A stretch of DNA of 64,000 nucleotides from JBBRHQ01 sp963840235. GTDB taxonomy: Bacteria; Actinomycetota; Thermoleophilia; Solirubrobacterales; 70-9. The stretch spans positions 186,001-250,000 of the forward strand of contig CAWIYC010000003.1 of the NCBI GenBank assembly GCA_963840235.1, read 5' to 3'. The notes under the pieces are model-generated. The model was not told where the DNA came from and did no database searches. It saw only the letters and a list, made by a program, of their open reading frames with translations. Shown piece by piece: positions 50,772 to 58,730 of the stretch. Both the position numbers and the translations under genes were made by a program. Every line of letters starts with the position of its first letter. Within the stretch, counting starts at the first letter, position 1.

Positions 50772-51423
50772 GAAGCGGCGTCAGGCGCGGACCCGTCGCC
50801 TCTTCGCCTTCGACCGCTCGCTGGGCAGCCGCCTCGTCGCCGGCGCCGATGAGGCCGGCCGAGGCTGCCTCGCCGGGCCCCTGGTCGCCGCCGGCGTCCT
50901 CATCGACTACCGGGAGCTCGGCCTCTCCGATCGTCGCGCCCTCACCGGGTTGCACGACTCGAAGCAGATGACCGAGGAGTTGCGCGAGCAGCTCTATCCA
51001 CGCGTGCTGAGGGCGGCGGCAAAGGTCAGCGTCGTCTTCCGCTGCGTCCGCGGGATCGACTCGCGGGGTCTCCACGTGACCAACATCGAGGCGCTCTCGG
51101 CTGCCCTGATGGGGCTCGACGCCGGCGACGCCGTTCATCTCGTCGACGGTTTCTCGCTGCCGCCCTGCCCCCTCGAGCACCGGGCGGTGATCGAGGGGGA
51201 TGGCACCAGCGCCGCGATCGCGGCAGCATCGGTCATCGCCAAGGTCAGCCGGGACCGCTACATGAAGCGCCTTGCCCTGGCCCATCCCGGCTGGGGGTTC
51301 GACGAGAACGTCGGCTACTCGACCCCCGGGCACAGGGAGGCGATCGCCGAGATCGGCATCTCTCCGCAGCACCGCCGCTCGTTCCAGTCGGTTGCCTACC
51401 GCCAGCTCGAGCTGGCGAGCTGA
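50665..51423 (+). CDS. rnhB: Ribonuclease HII (start unresolved)
   Basis: RNase HII removes RNA from RNA-DNA hybrids. The homologous part starts near LFAFDRSLGSRLVAGADEAGRGCLAGPLVAAGV (about base 50800), with catalytic acids in DEAGRG, DSKQ and DGF, and closes with VIAKVSRDRYMKRL and GYSTPGH. Between the lepB stop at 50771 and the homologous part there is no ATG, GTG or TTG in frame. The only standard start is the GTG at 50665, deep inside lepB and giving a 35-residue unlikely extension. A CTG or other start is possible. Confidence 0.9.
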   Translation: MARATTAASGALSPGTGSSARPSPPTGHRTGSASSRKRRQARTRRLFAFDRSLGSRLVAGADEAGRGCLAGPLVAAGVLIDYRELGLSDRRALTGLHDSKQMTEELREQLYPRVLRAAAKVSVVFRCVRGIDSRGLHVTNIEALSAALMGLDAGDAVHLVDGFSLPPCPLEHRAVIEGDGTSAAIAAASVIAKVSRDRYMKRLALAHPGWGFDENVGYSTPGHREAIAEIGISPQHRRSFQSVAYRQLELAS

Positions 51424-51455
51424 CCCGACCTCACCAAGGGGAGTTCGTTGGACGG

Positions 51456-51482
51456 TTTCAGCGCCCATGGGTGCTGAAATCC
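51456..51482. terminator. Palindrome between convergent rnhB and yraN
   Basis: TTTCAGCGCCCA at 51456-51467 faces TGGGTGCTGAAA at 51468-51479, a 24-bp palindrome with one G-T pair, followed by TCC. It fits a bidirectional terminator or a protein site. Confidence 0.45.
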
Positions 51483-51535
51483 TTCAATCGCCGGACGGGA
51501 TGAGGTTGGGACGGGACCCGCCCAGCCTGTGAGGC

Positions 51536-51913
51536 TCACCACGCAGCGCGGATGTGCTCGTAGGCGGCGAGCGAGCCGTCGGCGGCGAAGGTGACGCCGA
51601 CGGCGTCGAAGCGCAGGTTCCCGGGGCCCCCGGGAGACCGGTTCGCGCTGAGCCAGGAGGCCGCGAGCCGCCGCAGGCGCCGCTGCTTTCGCGGGCCGAT
51701 CGCCAGCACCGGGCGCTCGGGCCCGGCGAAAGCGCCCTCGTGCCCGGCCTTGACCTCGACGAAGACGAGGTCACCGCGATCGAGGGCGACGATGTCGATC
51801 TCGCCTCGGTTCGTCCTCGCGTTGCGCTCGAGGATCGTCCAGCCCTCCCTGCGCAGCCGGCCGGCGACAAGCTCCTCGGCGGCGCGTCCCGTTGTCTGCC
51901 GCGCCGCCGTCAT
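51536..51913 (-). CDS. yraN: UPF0102 family protein YraN
   Basis: This 125-residue protein has the restriction-nuclease-like UPF0102 fold: GRAAEELVAGRLRREGWTIL, NRGEIDIVALDRGDLVFVEVKAG (catalytic-type Asp, Glu and Lys) and FDAVGVTF. Its role is unknown but it is widely linked with rnhB, comM and dprA as here. It is unusual in being reversed relative to its neighbours. Confidence 0.9.
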   Translation of the reverse strand: MTAARQTTGRAAEELVAGRLRREGWTILERNARTNRGEIDIVALDRGDLVFVEVKAGHEGAFAGPERPVLAIGPRKQRRLRRLAASWLSANRSPGGPGNLRFDAVGVTFAADGSLAAYEHIRAAW

Positions 51914-52057
51914 CTCCGCCGTTGCTCCGTCTTCATCGCCGGCGTCCTCTCCTGGTCGCGATCATCGGCCGAGGTTGATCGTGCGGCTCCCGCGGGTGGC
52001 GCGCCGGATGTGACGATTTCCTGACGGCTCGCGCGCAACGGGGCAAGCCGGCGGTCC

Positions 52058-52063
52058 TAGCTT
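52058..52063 (+). promoter_or_regulatory. -10-like element of comM (leaderless type)
   Basis: TAGCTT ends 6 nt before the comM GTG, followed by GGCGGC. The 156-bp divergent region with yraN also has an inverted repeat CGATCA/TGATCG near 51958-51981. Confidence 0.4.
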
Positions 52064-52069
52064 GGCGGC

Positions 52070-53563
52070 GTGCTCGCAACCTCGCGGACATTCGCCCTGG
52101 ACGGGATCGACGCCAGGCCGGTCAGGGTCGAGGCGGACGTCCACCGCGGCCTTCCCTCGTTTGCGATCGTCGGGCTTCCGGACGCCGCCGTGCGCGAGGC
52201 GCGCGAGCGGGTGCGGGCGGCGCTTGCCAACTGCGGCTTCGAGTTCCCGCTGCGGCGGATCACGGTCAACCTTGCGCCGGCGAGCCTGCGCAAGGCCGGC
52301 CCCGGATTCGACCTGGCGATCGCAACGGCGCTGCTGGCGGCCTCGGGGCAGATCCGCTGGGAGGCTTTGGCCGCCGTCTCGATCGCCGGCGAGCTGGCCC
52401 TCGACGGCTCGGTGCGGCCGGTCGCCGGCGCCTTGGCGATGGCGGAGGCCGCCGCCCGGCGGGGCGACGACGCGCTCGTCGTGCCGGCTGGGAACGGCCC
52501 GGAGGCGGCGCTGGCGAGGGGCGTGCGGGTGATGCCGATCGAGAGCCTGACCCAGATCCGCGACCTCGCCGGCGGGGAGTGGGAGCCGCCGGTCCCGGAG
52601 GCCCTGGCACTGTTGCCTTCCCCGAACGGCCACGCGCCCGACCTCGCCGATCTCAGGGGCCAGAAGCACCTGCGGTTCGCGCTCGAGGTGGCTGCAGCAG
52701 GTGGCCACAGCCTGCTGATGATCGGGCCGCCCGGCGCCGGGAAGTCGCTCGCCGCGCGCCGGCTTCCCTCGATCCTGCCGCCGCCAACGCCCGAGGAGGG
52801 GCTCGACATCGCCAGGATCGCGAGCGCCTGCGGCGCCTCCCAGGGACTTTCCGGTACCCGGCCGTTCCGCGCTCCTCATCACACGATCTCCGCCGCCGGC
52901 CTGATCGGGGGCGGCAACCCGCCGCGGCCAGGCGAGGCGACTCTCGCCCACGGCGGCGTTCTCTTCCTCGACGAGCTCTGTGAGTTCCGCCGCGACTCGC
53001 TGGAGGCGCTCAGAGCGCCGCTGGAGACCGGCTCGGTCTCGATTGGCCGCTCGGGAGCGCGCCGCCGACTCCCCTGCCGCTTCATGCTGATCGCCGCCGC
53101 CAACCCCTGTCCCTGCGGGCGTGGGGAGGAGGACGAGCGCTGCACCTGCGCGGCGCAGGACGTGCGCCGCTACCAGGGGCGCCTGAGCGGTGCCCTCGCC
53201 GACCGCATCGACATCGTCGCCCCTGTCGGGCAGCCGAACGCCGCCGAGATCGGTGGAGGGGAGGGGGAGCGCTCGGCGGAAGTCCGCGAACGGGTGGCGC
53301 GGGCGCGCCGTCGCCAGCATCAGCGGCTCGGCCGGGGCCGCTGCAACGCGACGATGACGCCCTCCGAGGCTCGGACCGGGAATCTCACGGACGAGGCAGA
53401 GGCGCTGCTCGCGAGCGCGTACGAGTCCCAGCGCCTGAGCGGGCGAGCCCACGACCGCGTACTCCGCCTCGCCCGCACGATCGCCGACCTCGACGCCCAG
53501 GACCGGGTCGGCGGCGAAGCACTCGGCCGGGCGCTCGGACTGCGACGCCGGGAGGGCCGTTGA
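52070..53563 (+). CDS. comM: Mg-chelatase-like AAA+ ATPase ComM (YifB)
   Basis: This 497-residue AAA+ protein has an N-terminal ChlI/Lon-like domain (VHRGLPSFAIVGLPDAAVREARERV, in two parts), a P-loop GPPGAGKSLAARRLP near residue 223, FRAPHHTISAAGLIGGGNPPRPGE, the Walker B FLDELCEF, and IAAANPCPCG. ComM is a helicase that helps branch migration during natural transformation. GTG 52070 is the first codon. dprA, another transformation factor, follows with a 4-bp overlap. Confidence 0.93.
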   Translation: MLATSRTFALDGIDARPVRVEADVHRGLPSFAIVGLPDAAVREARERVRAALANCGFEFPLRRITVNLAPASLRKAGPGFDLAIATALLAASGQIRWEALAAVSIAGELALDGSVRPVAGALAMAEAAARRGDDALVVPAGNGPEAALARGVRVMPIESLTQIRDLAGGEWEPPVPEALALLPSPNGHAPDLADLRGQKHLRFALEVAAAGGHSLLMIGPPGAGKSLAARRLPSILPPPTPEEGLDIARIASACGASQGLSGTRPFRAPHHTISAAGLIGGGNPPRPGEATLAHGGVLFLDELCEFRRDSLEALRAPLETGSVSIGRSGARRRLPCRFMLIAAANPCPCGRGEEDERCTCAAQDVRRYQGRLSGALADRIDIVAPVGQPNAAEIGGGEGERSAEVRERVARARRRQHQRLGRGRCNATMTPSEARTGNLTDEAEALLASAYESQRLSGRAHDRVLRLARTIADLDAQDRVGGEALGRALGLRRREGR

Positions 53564-54723
53564 GCGCCGCCGAGCCGGGAAGCTGCGCCGCCTGCCTTCG
53601 CCGCGCCTGGCTCCTGCTCGCCCTCGCCCCGTACATCGAGCGGATGGCGAGCGCCAGCCCCGGCTCTCGGACGGCTGAGCTTCTGGGCCTGTCCGATGCC
53701 GATCTCACCCGCGTCGCCGCCCCGAACGAGGCCGAGCGCCTGCTCGAGCGGGTCGCAGGGATCTCCGAGACGGAGATGCGCCGCAGGGTCGAGAAGGCCG
53801 GCGCCTGGGCGGTCTGCCGCCACGACAAGGGATTCCCGCGGGCCCTGCAGGAGCAGTCCGACGGGCCGCGGTCGCTGATCTGCCGCGGCGATCCACGGCT
53901 GCTCGAGAGACTCGACGGTGAGGGGGCGGTGACGATCGTCGGCTCGCGGCGCGCCAGCGGCTACGGGCGCGAGACGGCGCGGAGCCTGGCGGCAGAGCTG
54001 GCAACGACGGGGCTGGTGGTGGTCAGCGGGATGGCGTACGGCATCGACGCCTCAGCCCACCGCGGCGCTCTCGACCGTGGTCTCACCGTCGCCGTCCTCG
54101 GCGGAGGAGCCGACGTCGCCTACCCGGCAGCACACCGGGCGCTTCACCGACGCATCTGCGAGCAGGGCCTGGTCGTCTCCGAGATGGCCCCGGGAGCGAC
54201 GCCGTGGCGCTGGAGTTTTCCCGCCCGCAACCGGATCATGGCGGCGCTCGGCCGAATGACGATCGTGGTCGAGGCGGCTCGCCGTTCCGGCTCCCTGATC
54301 ACGGCGGAGATGGCGACCGAGGGCGGCCGCGACGTCGGTGCGGTTCCCGGCCCGGTGAATGCGCGCGCCTCCGCCGGCGCCAACGAGCTGCTGGCGCGCG
54401 GCGCCTGCGTCGTTCGCGACGCCCAGGACGTCCTCGACGCGATGCTGGGTCCGGGAGTGGTAACGGTCCGACGGACGGGACCGGCGCTGGACCCGGCGCT
54501 CGCCGAGGTACTCGGCGGGGTGGAGCGGGCGGCGACGCCCGACGCGGTGGCCTCCGAGCTCGGCATCTCCGGTGCCGAGGTCTCCGCCGCTCTTGCCCGT
54601 CTCGAGCTGCTCGGCTACGTCAGTTGCTCGGCCCTTGGCGCGTTCAGCCGCACCGCGCTGGCGCCGCCGGGGGCAGGGCCGCCGGGCGGCTGGCCCCCGG
54701 CGGAGAGGGGGCCAACCGCCTAA
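53560..54723 (+). CDS. dprA: DNA-processing protein DprA
   Basis: This 387-residue protein loads RecA on incoming single-stranded DNA. It has an N-terminal helical region and the extended Rossmann fold of DprA: VGSRRASGYGRETARSLA near 127, SGMAYGIDASAHRGAL near 158, VLGGGADVAYPAAH near 179, PWRWSFPARNRIMAAL, and RSGSLITAEMATEGGRDVGAVPG. A C-terminal winged-helix domain follows (LGISGAEVSAALARLELLGY). The TTG start overlaps comM. The C-terminal Pro/Gly tail is not conserved. Confidence 0.93.
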   Translation: MSAAEPGSCAACLRRAWLLLALAPYIERMASASPGSRTAELLGLSDADLTRVAAPNEAERLLERVAGISETEMRRRVEKAGAWAVCRHDKGFPRALQEQSDGPRSLICRGDPRLLERLDGEGAVTIVGSRRASGYGRETARSLAAELATTGLVVVSGMAYGIDASAHRGALDRGLTVAVLGGGADVAYPAAHRALHRRICEQGLVVSEMAPGATPWRWSFPARNRIMAALGRMTIVVEAARRSGSLITAEMATEGGRDVGAVPGPVNARASAGANELLARGACVVRDAQDVLDAMLGPGVVTVRRTGPALDPALAEVLGGVERAATPDAVASELGISGAEVSAALARLELLGYVSCSALGAFSRTALAPPGAGPPGGWPPAERGPTA

Positions 54724-54726
54724 TCT
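54721..54726 (+). promoter_or_regulatory. -10-like element of thiD (leaderless type)
   Basis: TAATCT, whose TAA is also the dprA stop, ends 7 nt before the thiD ATG and is followed by GGCGGCG. The match could be partly chance. Confidence 0.35.
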
Positions 54727-54733
54727 GGCGGCG

Positions 54734-55552
54734 ATGAGGGCTGAGGATGGAGGCACACCGGCGAAGCCGCGGCGGATCCCGGCGGTGCTCTCGATCGCCG
54801 GCTCGGACTCCGGCGGCGGCGCCGGGATCCAGGCCGACCTGAAGGCTTTCGCGAGGTGCGGCGTCCACGGGATGACCGCGATCACCGCCGTGACCGCGCA
54901 GAACACACTCGGGGTCACCGCGATCGAGCAGGTTCCGGCGGCGATGATCGTCGAGCAGGTCCGCGCCGTCGTCTCGGACATCGGGGTGGACGCTGTCAAG
55001 GTCGGCATGCTCGGAACCGCGGAGACGGTTGCCGCGGTGGTCGAGGCGATCGCGCTCGTGGGCCCGGCGCCGGTGGTGATCGACCCGGTCATGGTCGCCG
55101 AGAGCGGGGCAATCCTGCTCGACGCCGCCGCCCGTGAGGCGCTCGTCGCCGACCTGCTGCCCCTGGCGACCGTCGCCACGCCCAACATCCCCGAGGCCCG
55201 GGCGCTCAGCGGAGCAGGGGAGGGCGCCGATCAGGAGCGGCTCGCCCGGGAGGTCCACGCCCTCGGCCCGGCGTGTGTGGTCGTCACCGGCGGCCACAGC
55301 GTCGAGATGACCGACCTGTTCTTCGATGGCACCGAGGCGGTGAGGATCCCGGTCAAGAGCTTCCCCGAGGGTGCTGCTCACGGCTCCGGCTGCACCCACT
55401 CCTCGGCCCTGGCTGCCCTGCTCGCCCGAGGCGAGACCCCGCTCGAGGCGGCCCGCGGCGCGGCCACGATCGCCTCCGAGGCGGTCGGTCGCGGCCTGCG
55501 CTCGATCGGCGCCGGCCCGGGGCCGGTGGACGCTCTCGGCCTGGCCGGCTGA
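54734..55552 (+). CDS. thiD: Hydroxymethylpyrimidine/phosphomethylpyrimidine kinase
   Basis: This 272-residue kinase makes HMP-pyrophosphate for thiamine. The ribokinase-fold motifs are SIAGSDSGGGAGIQADLKAFA near residue 20, VKVGMLGTAETV near 95, VIDPVMVAESGAILLDAAA near 118 and AAHGSGCTHSSALAALLA near 216 (anion hole and catalytic-type Cys/Asp region). No other thi genes are adjacent and no TPP riboswitch is recognisable. ATG 54734. Confidence 0.94.
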   Translation: MRAEDGGTPAKPRRIPAVLSIAGSDSGGGAGIQADLKAFARCGVHGMTAITAVTAQNTLGVTAIEQVPAAMIVEQVRAVVSDIGVDAVKVGMLGTAETVAAVVEAIALVGPAPVVIDPVMVAESGAILLDAAAREALVADLLPLATVATPNIPEARALSGAGEGADQERLAREVHALGPACVVVTGGHSVEMTDLFFDGTEAVRIPVKSFPEGAAHGSGCTHSSALAALLARGETPLEAARGAATIASEAVGRGLRSIGAGPGPVDALGLAG

Positions 55553-55596
55553 GCGGAGGCTTTCCACCCACCCCGGCAGTGGGCAATAATCAGCCA

Positions 55597-55842
55597 ATGA
55601 GATTCGTCCGCATGAAGCCTGGTCACGGCGACATTCTCCTCGCCGAGGGCGACGTCGGGCGCGCCGAGGACGAGGAGCGCCTGATCGACGAGTTCCGAAA
55701 TCAGCTCGACCAGGGGATGTGGGCCGCGGTCCCCACCAGCGACACCGGAGGCCGTCACGAGGCGACGATGGTTCGAAGCTTCGACGACATCCCTCGCGAC
55801 GCCGAGCGGGTGATCTTCTTCCCACGCGCCGCCGGGGGCTGA
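55597..55842 (+). CDS. Small conserved-looking protein of unknown function
   Basis: This 81-residue acidic protein (FVRMKPGHGDILLAEGDVG, then FRNQLDQGMWAAVPTSD and EATMVRSFDDIPRDAERVIFFPRAAGG) looks like a compact alpha/beta domain. I do not recognise it. AATAAT at 55585-55590 lies 6 nt before the ATG, a candidate -10. It is 3 bp from the following gene, so the two probably work together. Confidence 0.6.
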   Translation: MRFVRMKPGHGDILLAEGDVGRAEDEERLIDEFRNQLDQGMWAAVPTSDTGGRHEATMVRSFDDIPRDAERVIFFPRAAGG

Positions 55843-55845
55843 CCT

Positions 55846-56403
55846 GTGCAACTTGTGGTCGCCGCGATCGTCCTGGTGCTCGCCTGCCTCGGCGGATTCG
55901 CATTCGCGCCCGACTTCCAGCGGGCGCTCCGCAGGCGGCGCGCCCGCTTGGCGCGCTCCCGGCCGCGACCCCCCGCCTACGATCCCGGCCGCGAGCGCCG
56001 GGCGGAGGTCAAGGCGAAGCGGCTGCTGCGCTCGGTCGTGGGGGAGGAAGCGTTCTCGATGTATTCCGAGCTCGGCTTCATCCGGGTCGCCGGCGGCCGC
56101 GGCGGGTACGGTTACCTGCTCTATCCCCACCGCTCGATCGTCGCTTTCGATGAGCGCAGCGGCGCCCTCCTGAACGAGTATTGCGTCGGCTTCCCCGACT
56201 CCAGCGACCCGGCCGCCGGCACCCGCCTGCCGGACTCCGACGACGTCCTGGCGAAGTGGATGGCCCTGCAGGGGGACGAACACCGGCTGATCGCCGACGC
56301 CAACATGCACCTGCCGGGGCGCCACGTCGATCCCGGTCAGGTCCGGCGCGACCTTCGCCGGCTGCGGGCCTGGGAGGGCCGGCGCCGGCGCGCCGCCCAA
56401 TAG
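55846..56403 (+). CDS. Single-pass membrane protein of unknown function
   Basis: This 185-residue protein starts with one membrane helix (LVVAAIVLVLACLGGFAFA), a basic region of about 35 residues (RRRRARLARSRPRPP), then a cytoplasmic domain containing GYGYLLYPHRSIVAFDERSG, NEYCVGFPD and DVLAKWMALQGDEHRLIADAN. The last segments resemble a small uncharacterised domain that recurs in bacteria. GTG start at 55846. The stop is followed by the ilvD promoter-like TAGGCT. Confidence 0.6.
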   Translation: MQLVVAAIVLVLACLGGFAFAPDFQRALRRRRARLARSRPRPPAYDPGRERRAEVKAKRLLRSVVGEEAFSMYSELGFIRVAGGRGGYGYLLYPHRSIVAFDERSGALLNEYCVGFPDSSDPAAGTRLPDSDDVLAKWMALQGDEHRLIADANMHLPGRHVDPGQVRRDLRRLRAWEGRRRRAAQ

Positions 56404-56406
56404 GCT
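56401..56406 (+). promoter_or_regulatory. -10-like element of ilvD (leaderless type)
   Basis: TAGGCT, beginning at the preceding stop codon, ends 6 nt before the ilvD ATG and is followed by GGGAGC. Confidence 0.35.
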
Positions 56407-56412
56407 GGGAGC

Positions 56413-58110
56413 ATGATCGACAACGGTTCCTCCACCGCGACCGGTCTTCCGCGCCCGCGCTCGTCCGGCGTCTTCGACGGCCCCGAACGCGCCCACGCGC
56501 GCGCCTACATGAAGGGGATCGGCTTCGACGACGAGGCCCTCAGCCGGCCGACGATCGGCGTCGCCAACACCTGGATCGAGGCGATGCCGTGCAACTACCA
56601 CCTGCGCGGCCTCGCCGGCCCGATCAAGGAGGGCGTGCGGACGGCCGGCGGCACTCCGATGGAGTTCAACACGGTCGCTATCTCCGACGGGATCACGATG
56701 GGGACCAAGGGGATGAAGACCTCGCTGGTAAGCCGCGAGGTGATCGCCGATTCGATCGAGCTGACCGCACGCGGCTACCAGTTCGACGCGCTCGTCGCGC
56801 TATCGGCCTGCGACAAGACGATCCCCGGCTGCGTGATGGCGCTGGCCCGCCTCGATGTCCCCTCGCTGATGCTCTACGGGGGCTCAATCGCCCCCGGGCA
56901 CTGGCACGGTCACGACGTCACCATTCTCGACGTCTTCGAGGCGGTCGGCGCCAATGCCGCCGGCGAGATGAGCGACGAGGAGCTGCACAGCCTCGAGGAC
57001 GTCGCCAGCCCCGGCGCCGGGGCCTGCGGCGGGCAGTTCACCGCCAACACAATGGCCTGCGCCTTCGAGGCGCTCGGGATCTCGCCGGGGGGCTCGGCGA
57101 TGGTGCCGGCGGAGGACCCCGACAAGAAGACGGTCGCCGAGCGGATCGGCGAGCTGGCGGTGCGGGTGCTGGCCGAGGACCTGCGCCCGAGCAGGATCAT
57201 CACCCGCGCCTCGATTGAGAACGCGATCGCCTGCGTCTGCGCCTCCGGCGGCTCGACCAACGGGGTCCTACACCTGCTCGCCGTCGCCCGTGAGGCCGGG
57301 ATCGGGCTCGACATCGACGACTTCGAGGCGATCTCGCGCCGCACGCCGCTACTGGCCGACCTCAAGCCCGGCGGGCGCTTCGTCGCCACCGACCTCTACC
57401 GCGCCGGGGGCGTGCCGCTGATCCTCAACCGGCTGGCCGAGGCCGGAATCCTTCATGAGGACGCGATCACCGTCACCGGCGAGACGATCGGCGAGGTCGC
57501 CGCTGCCGCAACCGAAACCCCCGGGCAAGAGGTCGTGCGGCCGCTCTCGGACCCGATGAAGAGCGAGGGTGGCCTGGCCATCCTCCGCGGCAACGTCGCC
57601 CCCGAGGGCTCGGTGGTCAAGCTGGCCGGCACCGAGCGCCGCGGCCAGACCGGCCCGGCGCGTGTGTTCGAGTCCGAGGAGGACTGCTTCCGCGCGGTCA
57701 AGGAGCAGCGGATCGAGCCCGGCGACATCATCGTCATCCGAAACGAGGGGCCGGCCGGCGGGCCCGGGATGCGGGAGATGCTGCAGGTCACCGCTGCCAT
57801 AGTCGGGGAGGGCCTCGGCGAGCAGGTCGCGCTGTTGACCGACGGGCGCTTCTCCGGCGCCACCCGCGGCCTGATGGCCGGCCACGTCGCCCCCGAGGCG
57901 ATCAAGGGCGGCCCGATCGCCGCCATCCGCGACGGCGATGAGGTCACGATAGACATCGATGGCAGGACCATCGACGTCGCCCTCTCGGACGAGGAGATCG
58001 CCGCCCGGGTCGCCGCCTACGAGACCCCCGAACCGGCCTATGAGCGCGGCGTCATGGCCAAGTACGCGGCCACGGTCTCCAGCGCCTCGCAGGGCGCGGT
58101 CACGACCTAG
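56413..58110 (+). CDS. ilvD: Dihydroxy-acid dehydratase
   Basis: This 565-residue Fe-S enzyme dehydrates dihydroxy acids in valine and isoleucine synthesis. Its cysteines lie in GVANTWIEAMPCNYHL near 50, SACDKTIPGCVMALAR near 133 and GAGACGGQFTANTM near 200. The C-terminal motifs are GPAGGPGMREML near 446 and LLTDGRFSGATRGLMAGH near 475. The pattern fits the [2Fe-2S]/[4Fe-4S] cluster dehydratase family. No other ilv or leu genes adjoin. The 3' end overlaps a small reverse ORF by 11 bp. Confidence 0.95.
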   Translation: MIDNGSSTATGLPRPRSSGVFDGPERAHARAYMKGIGFDDEALSRPTIGVANTWIEAMPCNYHLRGLAGPIKEGVRTAGGTPMEFNTVAISDGITMGTKGMKTSLVSREVIADSIELTARGYQFDALVALSACDKTIPGCVMALARLDVPSLMLYGGSIAPGHWHGHDVTILDVFEAVGANAAGEMSDEELHSLEDVASPGAGACGGQFTANTMACAFEALGISPGGSAMVPAEDPDKKTVAERIGELAVRVLAEDLRPSRIITRASIENAIACVCASGGSTNGVLHLLAVAREAGIGLDIDDFEAISRRTPLLADLKPGGRFVATDLYRAGGVPLILNRLAEAGILHEDAITVTGETIGEVAAAATETPGQEVVRPLSDPMKSEGGLAILRGNVAPEGSVVKLAGTERRGQTGPARVFESEEDCFRAVKEQRIEPGDIIVIRNEGPAGGPGMREMLQVTAAIVGEGLGEQVALLTDGRFSGATRGLMAGHVAPEAIKGGPIAAIRDGDEVTIDIDGRTIDVALSDEEIAARVAAYETPEPAYERGVMAKYAATVSSASQGAVTT

Positions 58111-58252
58111 GCGCTGTCTTTGCTCTGCTAGCTCTGGCCGGCCCGATCTCCCATACCTCGATCTCGCTGATCAGCTTGATCTCCAGCCCCGGCAACTCCT
58201 CGAAGGAGGACCCGATCTCCCTCGGGAGCACGGGGATCCGATCGGCATCCAT
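58100..58252 (-). CDS. 50-residue ORF with a perfect Shine-Dalgarno
   Basis: The ATG at 58252 is preceded by AAGGAGG at 58265-58259 with a 6-nt spacer, a perfect ribosome-binding site and stronger than any other seen in the window. The product has an acidic/hydrophobic core (EELPGLEIKLISEIEVWEIG) and a basic tail (RASRAKTAPRS). I recognise no family. It lies 35 bp downstream of the VOC gene on the same strand and overlaps the end of ilvD by 11 bp. The C-terminal part is constrained by that overlap. A precursor peptide or small regulator are possibilities only. Confidence 0.55.
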   Translation of the reverse strand: MDADRIPVLPREIGSSFEELPGLEIKLISEIEVWEIGPARASRAKTAPRS

Positions 58253-58286
58253 TGATTGCCTCCTTACCTGGCGCGGTCGGCCCAAA

Positions 58287-58661
58287 CTAGCCCAGCCGCC
58301 AGGGAGGGTCCAGCCGGTTTACCCCGGCGCTGAAGAGGAACACCGCGTGGCCGTCGGGGTCGCGCAGGATCGCCTCCCGCCAGAGGTAGGGCATGTCGGT
58401 CGGCTCCTGCTCGAACTGGATTCCCCGGGCTCCCATCTCGGTCACGGTCGCGTCGACGTCCTCGCACTCGAAGTGGACGCTGAAGCCCTCGCCGTGGACC
58501 TCGCGGCCGCGCGACTCCAGCGAGAGCGTCGTGTCGCCCTCGGGCGCGACGAAGCGGGCGTAGCCCTCGTCGGCGACGATCTGGCGCAGCCCCAGCAAGC
58601 GGTAGAAGCCAACTGAGCGGTCGAGATCAGAGACTGCCAGGGTGACGTGGTTCAGCCTCAC
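58287..58661 (-). CDS. VOC (glyoxalase/bleomycin-resistance) family protein
   Basis: This 124-residue protein has two beta-alpha-beta-beta-beta units: LNHVTLAVSDLDRSVGFYRLLGL and FSVHFECEDVDATVTEMGARGI, ending WREAILRDPDGHAVFLFSAG. Metal-ligand-type His and Glu occur at LNHV and in the second unit. Substrate unknown. I chose GTG 58661 because AAGGGG (58675-58670) lies 8 nt upstream; GTG 58670 adds three residues. Confidence 0.8.
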   Translation of the reverse strand: MRLNHVTLAVSDLDRSVGFYRLLGLRQIVADEGYARFVAPEGDTTLSLESRGREVHGEGFSVHFECEDVDATVTEMGARGIQFEQEPTDMPYLWREAILRDPDGHAVFLFSAGVNRLDPPWRLG

Positions 58662-58730
58662 CGGGCACACCCCTTGGCCGAGTGGCGAAAAGCGGGACTG
58701 TGGCTCCCGAAAATCGCCACTCGCAGATCG

